64,000 nucleotides of DNA from Hallella bergensis DSM 17361 (lineage in GTDB: Bacteria > Bacteroidota > Bacteroidia > Bacteroidales > Bacteroidaceae). Location of the stretch: contig NZ_GG704780.1 of NCBI RefSeq assembly GCF_000160535.1, forward strand, positions 547,990-611,989, in the 5' to 3' direction. The notes below the pieces were generated by a model. That model worked only from the letters and a program-made list of their open reading frames with translations. It did no database searches and was not told the origin of the DNA. Shown one piece after another: positions 16,347 to 25,328 of the stretch (position 1 is its first letter; every line of letters starts with the position of its first letter). The translations under genes were made by a program, and so were the position numbers.

Positions 16347-18104
16347 ATGTATAGAACAAACACTTGTGGAGAGCTGCGGCTGACCGATGCCGGCAAGGAA
16401 GTTACGCTTGCGGGATGGGTGCAGCGCACTCGTAAGATGGGGGGTATGACCTTTGTGGATCTTCGCGACCGGTATGGCATCACCCAGATTGTCTTCAATG
16501 AGGCCGACGACCAGTCACTCTGTGACCGTGCAAACAAATTGGGACGCGAATATTGCGTCCAGGTAAAGGGAGCCGTGTGTGAACGCCAAAGCAAAAATCC
16601 CAAGATGGATACCGGCGACATTGAGGTTGTGGCACAGGAACTTACTGTTCTCAGCTCATCGCTCACGCCCCCGTTTACCATTGAGGACAATACGGACGGA
16701 GGTGACGACCTGCGCATGAAATACCGCTACCTCGACTTGCGCCGGGAAGCTGTGCGGAAGAATCTGGAGTTGCGCCACCGCATGACGATCCTGATTCGCA
16801 ACTTCCTCGACAAGCATCAGTTCATGGAGGTGGAAACCCCGATACTCATTGGCTCTACGCCCGAGGGGGCACGCGACTTTGTCGTTCCCTCGCGCATGAA
16901 TCCGGGGCAGTTCTATGCCCTGCCCCAAAGTCCGCAGACCCTGAAGCAGTTGCTCATGGTCGGTGGATTTGACCGATATTTTCAAATTGCCAAATGTTTC
17001 CGCGATGAGGATCTGCGCGCCGACCGTCAGCCGGAGTTCACACAGATAGACTGTGAGATGAGCTTTGTGGATCAGGACGATGTGATCGACCTCTTCGAGG
17101 AGATGGCCCGCCATTTGTTCAAGGAAATCCGTGGTGTGGAACTGCCTAAGCTCGAACAAATGACCTGGCACGAAGCCATGAAGCGCTATGGCTCGGACAA
17201 ACCCGACTTGCGTTTCGGTATGGAATTTGTCGAACTGAAAGATGCTTTTGCAGGCAAGGGCGATTTTTCCGTGTTCAATGAGGCTGCCTATATTGGTGGG
17301 ATCTGCGTACCCGGTTGTGCTGACTACAGCCGGAAACAACTCAACGAGCTGACAGACTTTGTGAAGCGCCCGCAAGTGGGTGCCAAGGGGTTGGTATATA
17401 TTAAGTTCATGGCCGACGGATCGGTCAAGAGTTCTGTGGACAAGTTCTACAGCCCTGAGGTGCTGGCAGAAATCAAGGAGAAGACGGGAGCCAAAGACGG
17501 CGACCTCGTTCTGATTCTTTCAGGCGATAATGCCAACAAAACCCGCATTCAGCTTTGCAGTCTGCGTCTGGAGATGGGCAACCGTCTCGGCCTGCGCGAC
17601 AAAAACGTGTTCAAATGTCTATGGATTGTTGACTTCCCACTGTTTGAGTGGAGCGATGAGGAACAGCGCCTTATGGCAACCCACCATCCCTTTACCATGC
17701 CCAATCCCGACGACATTTCTCTGCTCGACGAGCATCCCGAGCAAGTGCGTGCCAAGGCTTACGACTTTGTGTGCAATGGCATTGAAGTGGGTGGAGGCAG
17801 TATTCGTATCCACGACACTCAACTTCAGGAAAAAATGTTTGAAGTGCTGGGATTCACCCCGGAGAGTGCCGAGGCACAGTTTGGCTTCCTGATGAATGCC
17901 TTTAAGTATGGTGCCCCACCCCATGCAGGACTGGCTTTCGGACTGGATCGATTTGTGAGCATCATGGCCGGACTCGACAGTATTCGCGACTGCATGGCCT
18001 TCCCGAAGAACAACAGCGGCCGGGATGTCATGCTCGATGCGCCCTCTCGGATTGATGACAAGCAGTTAGACGAGTTGCAAATCAAACTTGACCTGAAAGC
18101 ATAG
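16347..18104 (+). CDS. aspS: Aspartyl-tRNA synthetase
   Basis: Charges tRNA(Asp) with aspartate in the cytoplasm. The start at 16347 ([12 protein letters not shown]) gives 585 residues, the normal bacterial length. Domains are an N-terminal OB-fold anticodon-binding part (about 1-105) and a class II catalytic core split by the bacterial GAD insertion (about 290-410). Motif 2 is seen as [19 protein letters not shown] (about 214-232) and motif 3 as [15 protein letters not shown] (about 528-542). It is monocistronic, with a divergent GH105 gene upstream and a convergent acyl-CoA synthetase gene downstream, separated by a strong hairpin. Whether the enzyme is discriminating or non-discriminating is not resolved. 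Confidence 0.97.
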   Translation: MYRTNTCGELRLTDAGKEVTLAGWVQRTRKMGGMTFVDLRDRYGITQIVFNEADDQSLCDRANKLGREYCVQVKGAVCERQSKNPKMDTGDIEVVAQELTVLSSSLTPPFTIEDNTDGGDDLRMKYRYLDLRREAVRKNLELRHRMTILIRNFLDKHQFMEVETPILIGSTPEGARDFVVPSRMNPGQFYALPQSPQTLKQLLMVGGFDRYFQIAKCFRDEDLRADRQPEFTQIDCEMSFVDQDDVIDLFEEMARHLFKEIRGVELPKLEQMTWHEAMKRYGSDKPDLRFGMEFVELKDAFAGKGDFSVFNEAAYIGGICVPGCADYSRKQLNELTDFVKRPQVGAKGLVYIKFMADGSVKSSVDKFYSPEVLAEIKEKTGAKDGDLVLILSGDNANKTRIQLCSLRLEMGNRLGLRDKNVFKCLWIVDFPLFEWSDEEQRLMATHHPFTMPNPDDISLLDEHPEQVRAKAYDFVCNGIEVGGGSIRIHDTQLQEKMFEVLGFTPESAEAQFGFLMNAFKYGAPPHAGLAFGLDRFVSIMAGLDSIRDCMAFPKNNSGRDVMLDAPSRIDDKQLDELQIKLDLKA

Positions 18105-18125
18105 GTCTTGAACAGACAAGAAGAA

Positions 18126-18180
18126 ACGAGAACTCCCGTTGGTGATGAAACAACCAACGGGAGTTCTCGTTTATCGTTTG
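18126..18180. terminator. Bidirectional intrinsic terminator between aspS and acyl-CoA synthetase
   Basis: An 18-bp perfect stem (18126-18143 with 18153-18170) encloses a 9-nt loop. T-rich sequence follows on both strands (TTATCGTTTGTTT on plus, TTTCTTCTTGTCTG on minus). It sits between convergent genes. Confidence 0.85.
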
Positions 18181-18193
18181 TTTCCCAACGTAT

Positions 18194-19858
18194 CTATCGC
18201 ATATAGAGATACCTTCTGATAGAACGCTTGGGGGTTTTGGCAAATTCCTCATCACGGAGTTCAATGGAACTGATTCGGCAGTAGGCAGGAAGCGTTTCGT
18301 TGAGAAGTTTCCTGTTTTCTTCCATAATCTCCGACAACTTTTCCTTGCTGTACCCCTGCTGCTTGGCATCATCATAGTCAGGATAAACCAAGCCTACCAG
18401 CTTGTCTCTGTCTTGAATCACCACACTTTCGCTCACCATGTTCATGGAATTCAGCTTGTCCTCTATCTCTTCGGGATATATGTTCTGTCCGTTGGAGCCA
18501 AGAAGCATGTTTTTGGAGCGACCTTTGATAAACACATTGCCGTTGGCATCCATCAAGCCGAGGTCGCCAGTGTGGAACCATCCGTCGGCATCAATACTTG
18601 CCTGTGTGGCTTCTTCGTTCTTATAATAGCCCAGCATGACATTGGGGCCCTTAACCAGAATCTCACCTGGCACGGTTTCAGGATTACTGCTGTCGATCCG
18701 CACCTGCATGCCCAGTGCAGCCTTTCCACACGAGCCAGGCACAAAGTCTTTGTAGTCGGCATAGCAAATGATAGGCGCACACTCGGTTGCACCGTATCCC
18801 ACCGTGTAACGAAAACCAATATGGTTGAGAAATGCTTCAACGTCCTGATTGAAAGCAGCTCCACCGACAATAACTTGGTAGAAATTACCACCAAAAGCGT
18901 TGGTTACTTCATCACAAACCTTTTCGAAAATCTTACGGTTGATTCCCGGGAGTTTCAACAGCAATCGAATCTTGGGATCGTCTATCTTCGGCAGTACCTT
19001 CTTGCGGATAATCTTCTCGATGATCAAGGGAACCGCAACGATAATCTTTGGCTTGACCTCTGCAAATGCTTGGGCAATAATCATCGGCGACGGTACACGA
19101 CTGAGGTAATAAATATGGCCACCCTGCATGAACTCGAAGAGAAACTCGAAAGACAAGCCATACATGTGGGCCATGGGAAGTATGCTAATCATATGATCGC
19201 CGGGCTTGAATTTGTTGCCCATAGCATCAACGGCAAAGTTATAGTTGCCCAGCAAGGCTCGATAGGGCAGCATAACGCCTTTGGAGAATCCTGTTGTCCC
19301 ACTGGTATAATTAATGAGTGCCAACTCGTCGGGATCCGTATCCATGTAATAGTTCACATGCTCCTCACGGAAATATTTCGGGTATTTCTTTCCAAAGAGT
19401 TCGTTGAGGTGTTCTCGGGCAAAGGTAAGTTTCTGGGTGCGCGACAATACCAAAGAGTAATCGGGAATATATATAATACCCTCTAACTTAGGCATTTCCT
19501 CGGCGTCGATCTGCGTGGCCACCACATCGCCCACAAAAAGCAATTTGGCATCCGAGTGGTTGACAATATTATGTATCTGGTCTGCCGTAAACTCATGAAG
19601 GATGGGCACGGCTACCGCACCATAGGTCAGAATTGCGAGAAAAGCTGCTGCCCATGCAGCACTGTTGCGACCTGCCAAGGCAATTTTATCGCCCTTCACC
19701 ACACCCGAGTTCTCGAACATGATGTGTAGCTTTTCTATTTTTCTGGCTACGTCGTGATATTGTAACGTGGATCCCTGAAAATCGGTAAGTGCATCGCGAT
19801 GCCAATTTTCAATAATGCTCTGTTGGATAAACTGGTTAAAGCTTGTATATTTCTCCAT
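18194..19858 (-). CDS. AMP-dependent acyl-CoA synthetase (long-chain fatty acid-CoA ligase type)
   Basis: A 554-residue cytoplasmic or membrane-associated adenylating enzyme that activates a fatty acid with ATP and CoA. Family motifs are clear: the AMP-binding P-loop INYTSGTTGFSKG (about 183-195), the YGATECAPI motif (about 353-361), and GWFHTGDLG followed by FIKGRSKNMLLGSNGQNIYPEE (about 428-464, hinge and A8 region). The shortened C-terminal domain and sequence style resemble the Bacteroidetes LC-FACS group. A role in lipid recycling or surface lipid synthesis is possible. The gene has its own promoter and no operon partner. Confidence 0.9.
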   Translation of the reverse strand: MEKYTSFNQFIQQSIIENWHRDALTDFQGSTLQYHDVARKIEKLHIMFENSGVVKGDKIALAGRNSAAWAAAFLAILTYGAVAVPILHEFTADQIHNIVNHSDAKLLFVGDVVATQIDAEEMPKLEGIIYIPDYSLVLSRTQKLTFAREHLNELFGKKYPKYFREEHVNYYMDTDPDELALINYTSGTTGFSKGVMLPYRALLGNYNFAVDAMGNKFKPGDHMISILPMAHMYGLSFEFLFEFMQGGHIYYLSRVPSPMIIAQAFAEVKPKIIVAVPLIIEKIIRKKVLPKIDDPKIRLLLKLPGINRKIFEKVCDEVTNAFGGNFYQVIVGGAAFNQDVEAFLNHIGFRYTVGYGATECAPIICYADYKDFVPGSCGKAALGMQVRIDSSNPETVPGEILVKGPNVMLGYYKNEEATQASIDADGWFHTGDLGLMDANGNVFIKGRSKNMLLGSNGQNIYPEEIEDKLNSMNMVSESVVIQDRDKLVGLVYPDYDDAKQQGYSKEKLSEIMEENRKLLNETLPAYCRISSIELRDEEFAKTPKRSIRRYLYMR

Positions 19859-20007
19859 AATTTATCTACCTAAATATTATAGCAGAGTGTAATTTTGGTT
19901 TTCAAAAATCTGTTTAGATTTATACTGGTTTGGTTGATGATAATAGAGCTTTCAATCGCAAGATTGAACTGGTACTTGCTTCGTTGCACACTGTTCTAAA
20001 TTTTGTG

Positions 20008-20038
20008 CAAAGATACAACGTTATATGCACATCCCCAA
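20008..20038 (-). promoter_or_regulatory. Promoter of the acyl-CoA synthetase gene
   Basis: The minus strand has TTG (20038-20036), a 20-bp spacer and TATCTTTG (20015-20008). The leader to the start codon at 19858 is about 145 nt. Confidence 0.6.
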
Positions 20039-20114
20039 AAAAAATGTGCAGAATTTTCGTTCATCTACCAAACTTTGTGTCTGCTATAAAATATGTAGGT
20101 TGGGGAATTCGTTC

Positions 20115-21449
20115 CTATCTGAGCGCCTCCAATTCAGCCTTCAACTTTGGATCACTTGGGCGTGGTGCATCATATTTGAGGAGTTTGCCGTTCTTGTCAT
20201 AGATAAGGAAGTGTGGAATACCTTGAATATTAAGCACATTAGGCAGTGAACCATCGGCATTAATCCATTGGTTGCCCTCGCAGTTCATCTCTTGCATAGC
20301 CTTTCGCCACGGAGCCTCCGTACGGTCTATGGAAATGCTGACGAATTTGACAAGTGGATTCTTGAGTTCTTTTTCAAGACGTTGTAGATGTGGTATCTCC
20401 TTGCGGCAGGGCGCACACCACGATGCCCAAAGGTCAATATAAACATAATATCCTTTCAAACTGCTGAAATCAACTGCATTGCCATTTGCATCGATAATAT
20501 TAATTCCTGTAGGGAACGGCTTACCACCAATCGTAGCCTGATGGCTTTCGAAAGCCTTGATGTATTCTTCCGAAAGTCCGTACTGACTTACAGCATTCTT
20601 TATCAAATTCAAACCTTTATTGTAGTCAGCATTGTAATCGTAAAGGCGTATAAAGTTATCTAAAATAAAATTGCCAATATTCCTGATTACCTTCGGGTTA
20701 TTATATTTTTCTTGTAACTCCTCGAGCAGTTCGTTCAGCGGTGCATGAGATGCTATTGTGGAACGAATACATCGATATGATTCAGGGAAGTAAAATACTT
20801 TGTCAGTATCAAGTGTTCCAAGATTAATTTTACAAAGTTGAACGAAAGGTGTAGGTTTACTGTTCGTTCTATCCCTCAAAAGATGGCTGCTGGCGCTATA
20901 ACCATTAAAAGCTGCCATCGTGGCCCAAAGGCGAATATATTCTTGAACATCTGTATCTGTTTTGTAAACAGCCAGCACAGAGTCGGCAGCACTCCAGAAA
21001 CCTGCAAGACTATTCTTCAACTCCTCATTGGACATTTTCTGCGCATTCATCCAAATATCTCGCAGTTTGTTCCACACCACAAGATTATAGGCTGAAAGCG
21101 CCTTGTTGTTGCTATCAATATTAATTTGTGGACATTGCCCAACGAAAGTGACCTTAAGTTTTTTCTTCTGCGTGTCTGACGATATATAGAACGGTAAATG
21201 CAGTTGCATTTGACTGTTGACTCCCAGGAGATTGTATAATCCATCGGAGGCGAGTGGAACGTCTCCGCCGAACGTTCCGTCGGCAAGAGTCAGTTCCGTA
21301 GGAGCATCCTCCTGGCCGGACATGGGCGAAATGAGAAGTTTAAGACCCTCGATAACCGAAGGGTCGTAGGTGCCTTGGATATGTATAGTCTGCGCAGCAC
21401 TGGCGACAGTTATCACAGCGGCTGCAAGCGATAGAATGATCCGTTTCAT
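20115..21449 (-). CDS. TlpA-family thiol:disulfide oxidoreductase with DUF4369-like N-terminus
   Basis: A 444-residue secreted protein. The signal peptide is about residues 1-19. An N-terminal beta-rich region (about 20-115) resembles DUF4369, and a helical middle (about 120-300) follows. The C-terminal thioredoxin fold (about 310-444) carries the redox pair C345-A-P-C348 in DLWASWCAPCRKE. It is expected to act in the periplasm or on the outer surface, reducing or forming disulfides. It is the last gene of a SusC-SusD-DUF4843-PKD operon, 15 bp after the PKD-like gene. This context suggests handling of a thiol-containing or proteinaceous substrate, which is inference. Confidence 0.88.
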   Translation of the reverse strand: MKRIILSLAAAVITVASAAQTIHIQGTYDPSVIEGLKLLISPMSGQEDAPTELTLADGTFGGDVPLASDGLYNLLGVNSQMQLHLPFYISSDTQKKKLKVTFVGQCPQINIDSNNKALSAYNLVVWNKLRDIWMNAQKMSNEELKNSLAGFWSAADSVLAVYKTDTDVQEYIRLWATMAAFNGYSASSHLLRDRTNSKPTPFVQLCKINLGTLDTDKVFYFPESYRCIRSTIASHAPLNELLEELQEKYNNPKVIRNIGNFILDNFIRLYDYNADYNKGLNLIKNAVSQYGLSEEYIKAFESHQATIGGKPFPTGINIIDANGNAVDFSSLKGYYVYIDLWASWCAPCRKEIPHLQRLEKELKNPLVKFVSISIDRTEAPWRKAMQEMNCEGNQWINADGSLPNVLNIQGIPHFLIYDKNGKLLKYDAPRPSDPKLKAELEALR

Positions 21450-21464
21450 GTTTATAGACTGGGG

Positions 21465-22961
21465 TTATAGACTGGGTTTGTAGATTATCTGTGAAATACG
21501 ATCGGCCACATTCTTGTGAGTGGCGATTGGGCGTACACGGCCTTGGTTGTCGGTCTTGATGTCTGAACTCTTGAAGATATAAAAGTTCCCACGACCTGTG
21601 CTTGTAGTGACTGAACCTACATAAAGTTCGTCAGTTTTAGAATTGATATTCATGTAGGTGATCGTCTCCCCCTTAGGCATTTCGACGGCCCATTGATCCT
21701 TGTCCGGCATTGGTTTGCTGTTGGTTGGGATAAACACATAGATATGATTGTCCACAGGATAGAAATAACGATTATTGGGTTCTGAAAAGGCAAACCGAGT
21801 GCCTTGTGCAGGTACAGCGGTATTGGCTGAAACGTTAAAATCAGTAGTTTTGCCGTTGTCATCCTCAGCAATATACGCTATGCCAGCATAATCGTGCAGA
21901 TGCCATTGAGTTGGGTCAGCCTTGGAACGTGTGAGGATAAGATCATGGGGTATGTACTCCAGTATGGGGGAAAGGAAACACGAAATAATCTCTTCTTGGG
22001 CAAGTCGTTCACCCGTATCGTTGAACGTGCCCATATTCATATTGAGCGCCTTCACCGTACTGGTGGTGTAGTCTACATACAAATTACTGTAGTAGACTGA
22101 ACCAAATGCCGCATATGGATTTTGAAATAAGTCCTCGAAAGACTGTCCTTGGAAATATCCAAGTTCGTAGCCGAACATATACTGCTGATTGAGATGGATG
22201 AATTTCTTTCTCGATGCGTCGTAGGCGAACGGACTATACGAATCTGCATAGAACCCTGAAGCCTTGAATCCATCCACCACGTCAGCGTAACGTACACTTG
22301 ATGTGATTGTAAATGAGTTGGGATCAAAGAAGTAGCTGTGGTCTTCGGTTGCCGCAATGATGCGGTGAATAGTTTTCGGCCATGTGATAAATCCATGCAT
22401 AGCTCCGTATAAATGGCCAACAGTGATACCTTCGTTCATGCGCTCTATGATATGTTCCATGCAGATCTGCTTCTCTCCTTCCGCGATTTCCTCCGGTGTC
22501 ATGGTCTTGACAAAGGCAAGATTGCCTTTACCATTGGCATCGTTGCTCACGATAAGGTATCCCTCCTCAAAAGTGCGACGGATGTTGATGCGATAGTCTC
22601 GGGCGGCCCCCACCCGTCCGTCGGTGACAGTAAGGTGAGCATAGTAGTTGCCGCCGTTCGTGAATCGATGACTCAGCGTTTTGTCATTGCTCACCATTTT
22701 CATTTCACCTTTGACTCCATTCTTATAAGTACCAACATACCAAGTATAGACCAGTTCGTCTTGTCCGGAATAACTAATCTTTGGTGTAATGACAGCATCG
22801 TTGCCAAGATTAAAATTCTTCACAGGCATGGAAGTGGTGTCATCAGTCTCGATACCAATAGTCGGCACCAGGACAGACACCCCCTCACTATCGTCGGAGA
22901 TACAAGACGACAGCCCCATAACGAGGAGCAGCAAGAGAAAAGTAATGTGTCTTATCTTCAT
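21465..22961 (-). CDS. PKD-like family surface lipoprotein
   Basis: The start at 22961 gives 498 residues with a clean lipoprotein signal (MKIRHITFLLLLL, lipobox LSSC at about 19). An earlier ATG at 23009 is possible but would put a poor leader before the signal. Residues about 45-130 form a PKD/Ig-like domain (YTWYVGTYKNG, then YYAHLTVTDGRVG). The rest is beta-rich, perhaps a propeller-like ligand-binding part. Proteins of this type follow SusD and DUF4843 genes in Bacteroidales. A surface binding function is inferred; the ligand is unknown. Confidence 0.8.
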   Translation of the reverse strand: MKIRHITFLLLLLVMGLSSCISDDSEGVSVLVPTIGIETDDTTSMPVKNFNLGNDAVITPKISYSGQDELVYTWYVGTYKNGVKGEMKMVSNDKTLSHRFTNGGNYYAHLTVTDGRVGAARDYRINIRRTFEEGYLIVSNDANGKGNLAFVKTMTPEEIAEGEKQICMEHIIERMNEGITVGHLYGAMHGFITWPKTIHRIIAATEDHSYFFDPNSFTITSSVRYADVVDGFKASGFYADSYSPFAYDASRKKFIHLNQQYMFGYELGYFQGQSFEDLFQNPYAAFGSVYYSNLYVDYTTSTVKALNMNMGTFNDTGERLAQEEIISCFLSPILEYIPHDLILTRSKADPTQWHLHDYAGIAYIAEDDNGKTTDFNVSANTAVPAQGTRFAFSEPNNRYFYPVDNHIYVFIPTNSKPMPDKDQWAVEMPKGETITYMNINSKTDELYVGSVTTSTGRGNFYIFKSSDIKTDNQGRVRPIATHKNVADRISQIIYKPSL

Positions 22962-23040
22962 TCTGAATAAGTAATTGTTCTGTAAGGATTGATAAATACA
23001 AAATGCCAAAATGTTCCGAGCTTTAAGAATTTCAGGTTTG

Positions 23041-23796
23041 TCAGAAGCCCGGCACCTCTTGCCATTCTATGTCATGATGATCCCGATAAAGCGGCATGAG
23101 CACATACATCATCAGGAAGTCACCGTACATAGCCATCGGACCCTGGAAACGTGCAGCTTTGACAAAATATTCGCCGTAGCGTTCGTTCATCTCATTGAAA
23201 ACATCCAAATTGGCTTTTGGTGCATATTCATAGAAATACTTGAAAAACAGCTGGGCATTCTCGAAAGAATAAACGGGCAACGTGGCTGTTGTGCTCCACC
23301 ATTCGGGACGAATTGTTGGTCTGATATCGCTGTAAGTAATGCGGAATGAGCTTTTGCCCACACTTCTCAGCTCTTCTCCATCCTCAATATGAAGCAGAAC
23401 GTGCTTGGCTCGGGTCTGAAGTTCTGGGTCATTGTCCCGCAATAGTTTAACCGTCACCACTGTACTCACTGCATTGGCCGGAAGCACGGCATTCTCTACA
23501 GTATAATGTACGCCGAGCACCATATCACTGGAGTCGGGCATGGCTTTTATTTCGATTTTGCGGTCATGGTTGGCCGGCATTCCCATAAGCATCACAGGCA
23601 ACTCTATGGAATGGCTGTTGGCCGTTTCGTAATTGAACACATAGTTTACTGTGTCTACTTCATCGCCTTGGGCATTCTTATATTGAAAGAAAACTGCATC
23701 AACCTGGCTCGTGTCATAGAGTTTATAATCTTCCTCTGAGCAAGCCGTGAATATTACAGCAACTGCAAGTAGCGCACATCTAATATATTGCTTCAT
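23041..23796 (-). CDS. DUF4843 domain lipoprotein
   Basis: A 251-residue lipoprotein with the signal MKQYIRCALLAVAVIFTAC (Cys about 19). The mature part begins with SEEDYKLYDTSQVDAVFF and has the LPVMLMG and HVLLHIED segments typical of the DUF4843 family, a beta-sandwich found with SusCD pairs. It lies 3 bp after the SusD stop. Probably an accessory surface protein of the SusCD complex; no catalytic residues are apparent. Confidence 0.82.
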   Translation of the reverse strand: MKQYIRCALLAVAVIFTACSEEDYKLYDTSQVDAVFFQYKNAQGDEVDTVNYVFNYETANSHSIELPVMLMGMPANHDRKIEIKAMPDSSDMVLGVHYTVENAVLPANAVSTVVTVKLLRDNDPELQTRAKHVLLHIEDGEELRSVGKSSFRITYSDIRPTIRPEWWSTTATLPVYSFENAQLFFKYFYEYAPKANLDVFNEMNERYGEYFVKAARFQGPMAMYGDFLMMYVLMPLYRDHHDIEWQEVPGF

Positions 23797-23799
23797 GAC

Positions 23800-25269
23800 T
23801 TAGTCCTCCTGATTTCTGTATTCATACTCATCTTCCGGAATGGGAATATTGTACACCGCCTTACTACCCGGGATCACACGATTTGCGTGGTTGCTCTTGA
23901 TATCACGGTTCAGACGTTTCATATTGTACCAGGTTTGTCCCTCACCAAACATCTCCTTGCGATACTCGTCAAAGAGGATATCATGGGTAAGTGTCTTGCC
24001 TTGACGCGCATAGCCGTTGAGTCCACGACTCTGAACCACCGCATCAAAATACCGCAAGGCAAGGTCGTAGTTGGTGTCGAGCAAGGCATCTGCAGCGATC
24101 AGATAGACCTCAGCCACATGAAGCACTGATATGCCCTTGATGTAACTGTCTTCATTAGCACGCTTGTTGCCTTCTATATTGTAGTAGTCCACCATTTTCT
24201 GCCACGTGGCATATCCCTTTTTCTGTATAAAGTGATCAAGTCGGCGATCCTGTTCGGTAGCACTGATGTTTCTGGCATATATTTCGGTATAGGGATCGAT
24301 ATAGTTAGTACCCGTAAAGGCTCCGTTGTAGTATGGCGTATAAGAAAAGAAAGTTGTGTAATTGTATAGGTATGACTTCACCGTACTTGCCCATGTTGTG
24401 GAAAACAACCCAAATATCGTCTCTTTGGGCGAGAGCACCCCAGCTACATAATCTTTCACCTCGTTCTCATTAACCAATGGAAATGCACCGCTGGCAATAA
24501 CACTTTCGGCATGACGCGCGGCATTGCTAAAGTCGCCCATATACCAATAGACACGGGCAAGCAAAGCTTCGAGAGCGTAGGCATTAAGATGAGTTTCCTG
24601 CTTGTTTAGGAACTTATCATAGTTGGTGTCCTGACGCGGGTAAGTGATGATGTCGCGCTCGGCACGAAGCAGAGTCACAGCCTCTGTAAGATCGGAGAGG
24701 ATATGTCGGTAGTTGGCTCCAACGGTCTCGAAAGGCTTCACCGTAGGCGAATATCCCGTCACGTAAGGTATGCCCATGGCCGTGGTGTCGGTAGGCGCAA
24801 ACATGCGCAGCAACTCAAAATGAAGCATGGCACGCGCGCCGAGCATCTCACCTTTATAATAGTTATACAGAGGCAGGTCAGCAGGGCTTTTCTTCGAAAG
24901 CTGGTCGAGAATGTTATTGGCATGTCCGACGGTCTCGTACGCTTTCGTCCAAATGCTACTAAACATTTTACGCACAGTGGCATTGCTGGTATAGTCGTAT
25001 TTCTCTAAAGCCTCAGCTGCCGTACTACTGGATGTCAGATTCTGAGCCAGCAACTCTGTGACCCCCCATGTGAGATTCTTACCATAGAGATCGGTGGTCT
25101 GCATCTCTCCATACACGCCGTAAATGGCATCTTCAAACCCTTTGGCAGTAGAGAATTGTTCTCGCTCCAGCTTCTCCGCTTTGGGTCTGACATCGAGGAA
25201 GTCGTCGCAGGCTGTCATCGACAGCACTACAGCACCCATCAGCAATATCTTGTATAAATTGTTTCTCAT
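23800..25269 (-). CDS. RagB/SusD-family nutrient-binding lipoprotein
   Basis: A 489-residue surface lipoprotein. The lipobox is LSMTAC (Cys about 21), followed by DDFLDVRPKAEK, a typical SusD beginning. TPR-like helices include LNAYALEALLARVYWYMGDFSNAARHAESVI (written here in parts: about residues 222-252). The C-terminal hallmark FDEYRKEMFGEGQTWYNMKR (about 427-446) is present. It is expected to cap the SusC barrel encoded 59 bp upstream and hand over the ligand. The substrate is probably not a simple glycan, since no glycoside hydrolase is in this operon. Confidence 0.93.
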   Translation of the reverse strand: MRNNLYKILLMGAVVLSMTACDDFLDVRPKAEKLEREQFSTAKGFEDAIYGVYGEMQTTDLYGKNLTWGVTELLAQNLTSSSTAAEALEKYDYTSNATVRKMFSSIWTKAYETVGHANNILDQLSKKSPADLPLYNYYKGEMLGARAMLHFELLRMFAPTDTTAMGIPYVTGYSPTVKPFETVGANYRHILSDLTEAVTLLRAERDIITYPRQDTNYDKFLNKQETHLNAYALEALLARVYWYMGDFSNAARHAESVIASGAFPLVNENEVKDYVAGVLSPKETIFGLFSTTWASTVKSYLYNYTTFFSYTPYYNGAFTGTNYIDPYTEIYARNISATEQDRRLDHFIQKKGYATWQKMVDYYNIEGNKRANEDSYIKGISVLHVAEVYLIAADALLDTNYDLALRYFDAVVQSRGLNGYARQGKTLTHDILFDEYRKEMFGEGQTWYNMKRLNRDIKSNHANRVIPGSKAVYNIPIPEDEYEYRNQED

Positions 25270-25328
25270 TTTTATTTCAGTAAATCTATGTTCAATGTTC
25301 GCATCTCCATTGTTCTGAACGCAAAGGC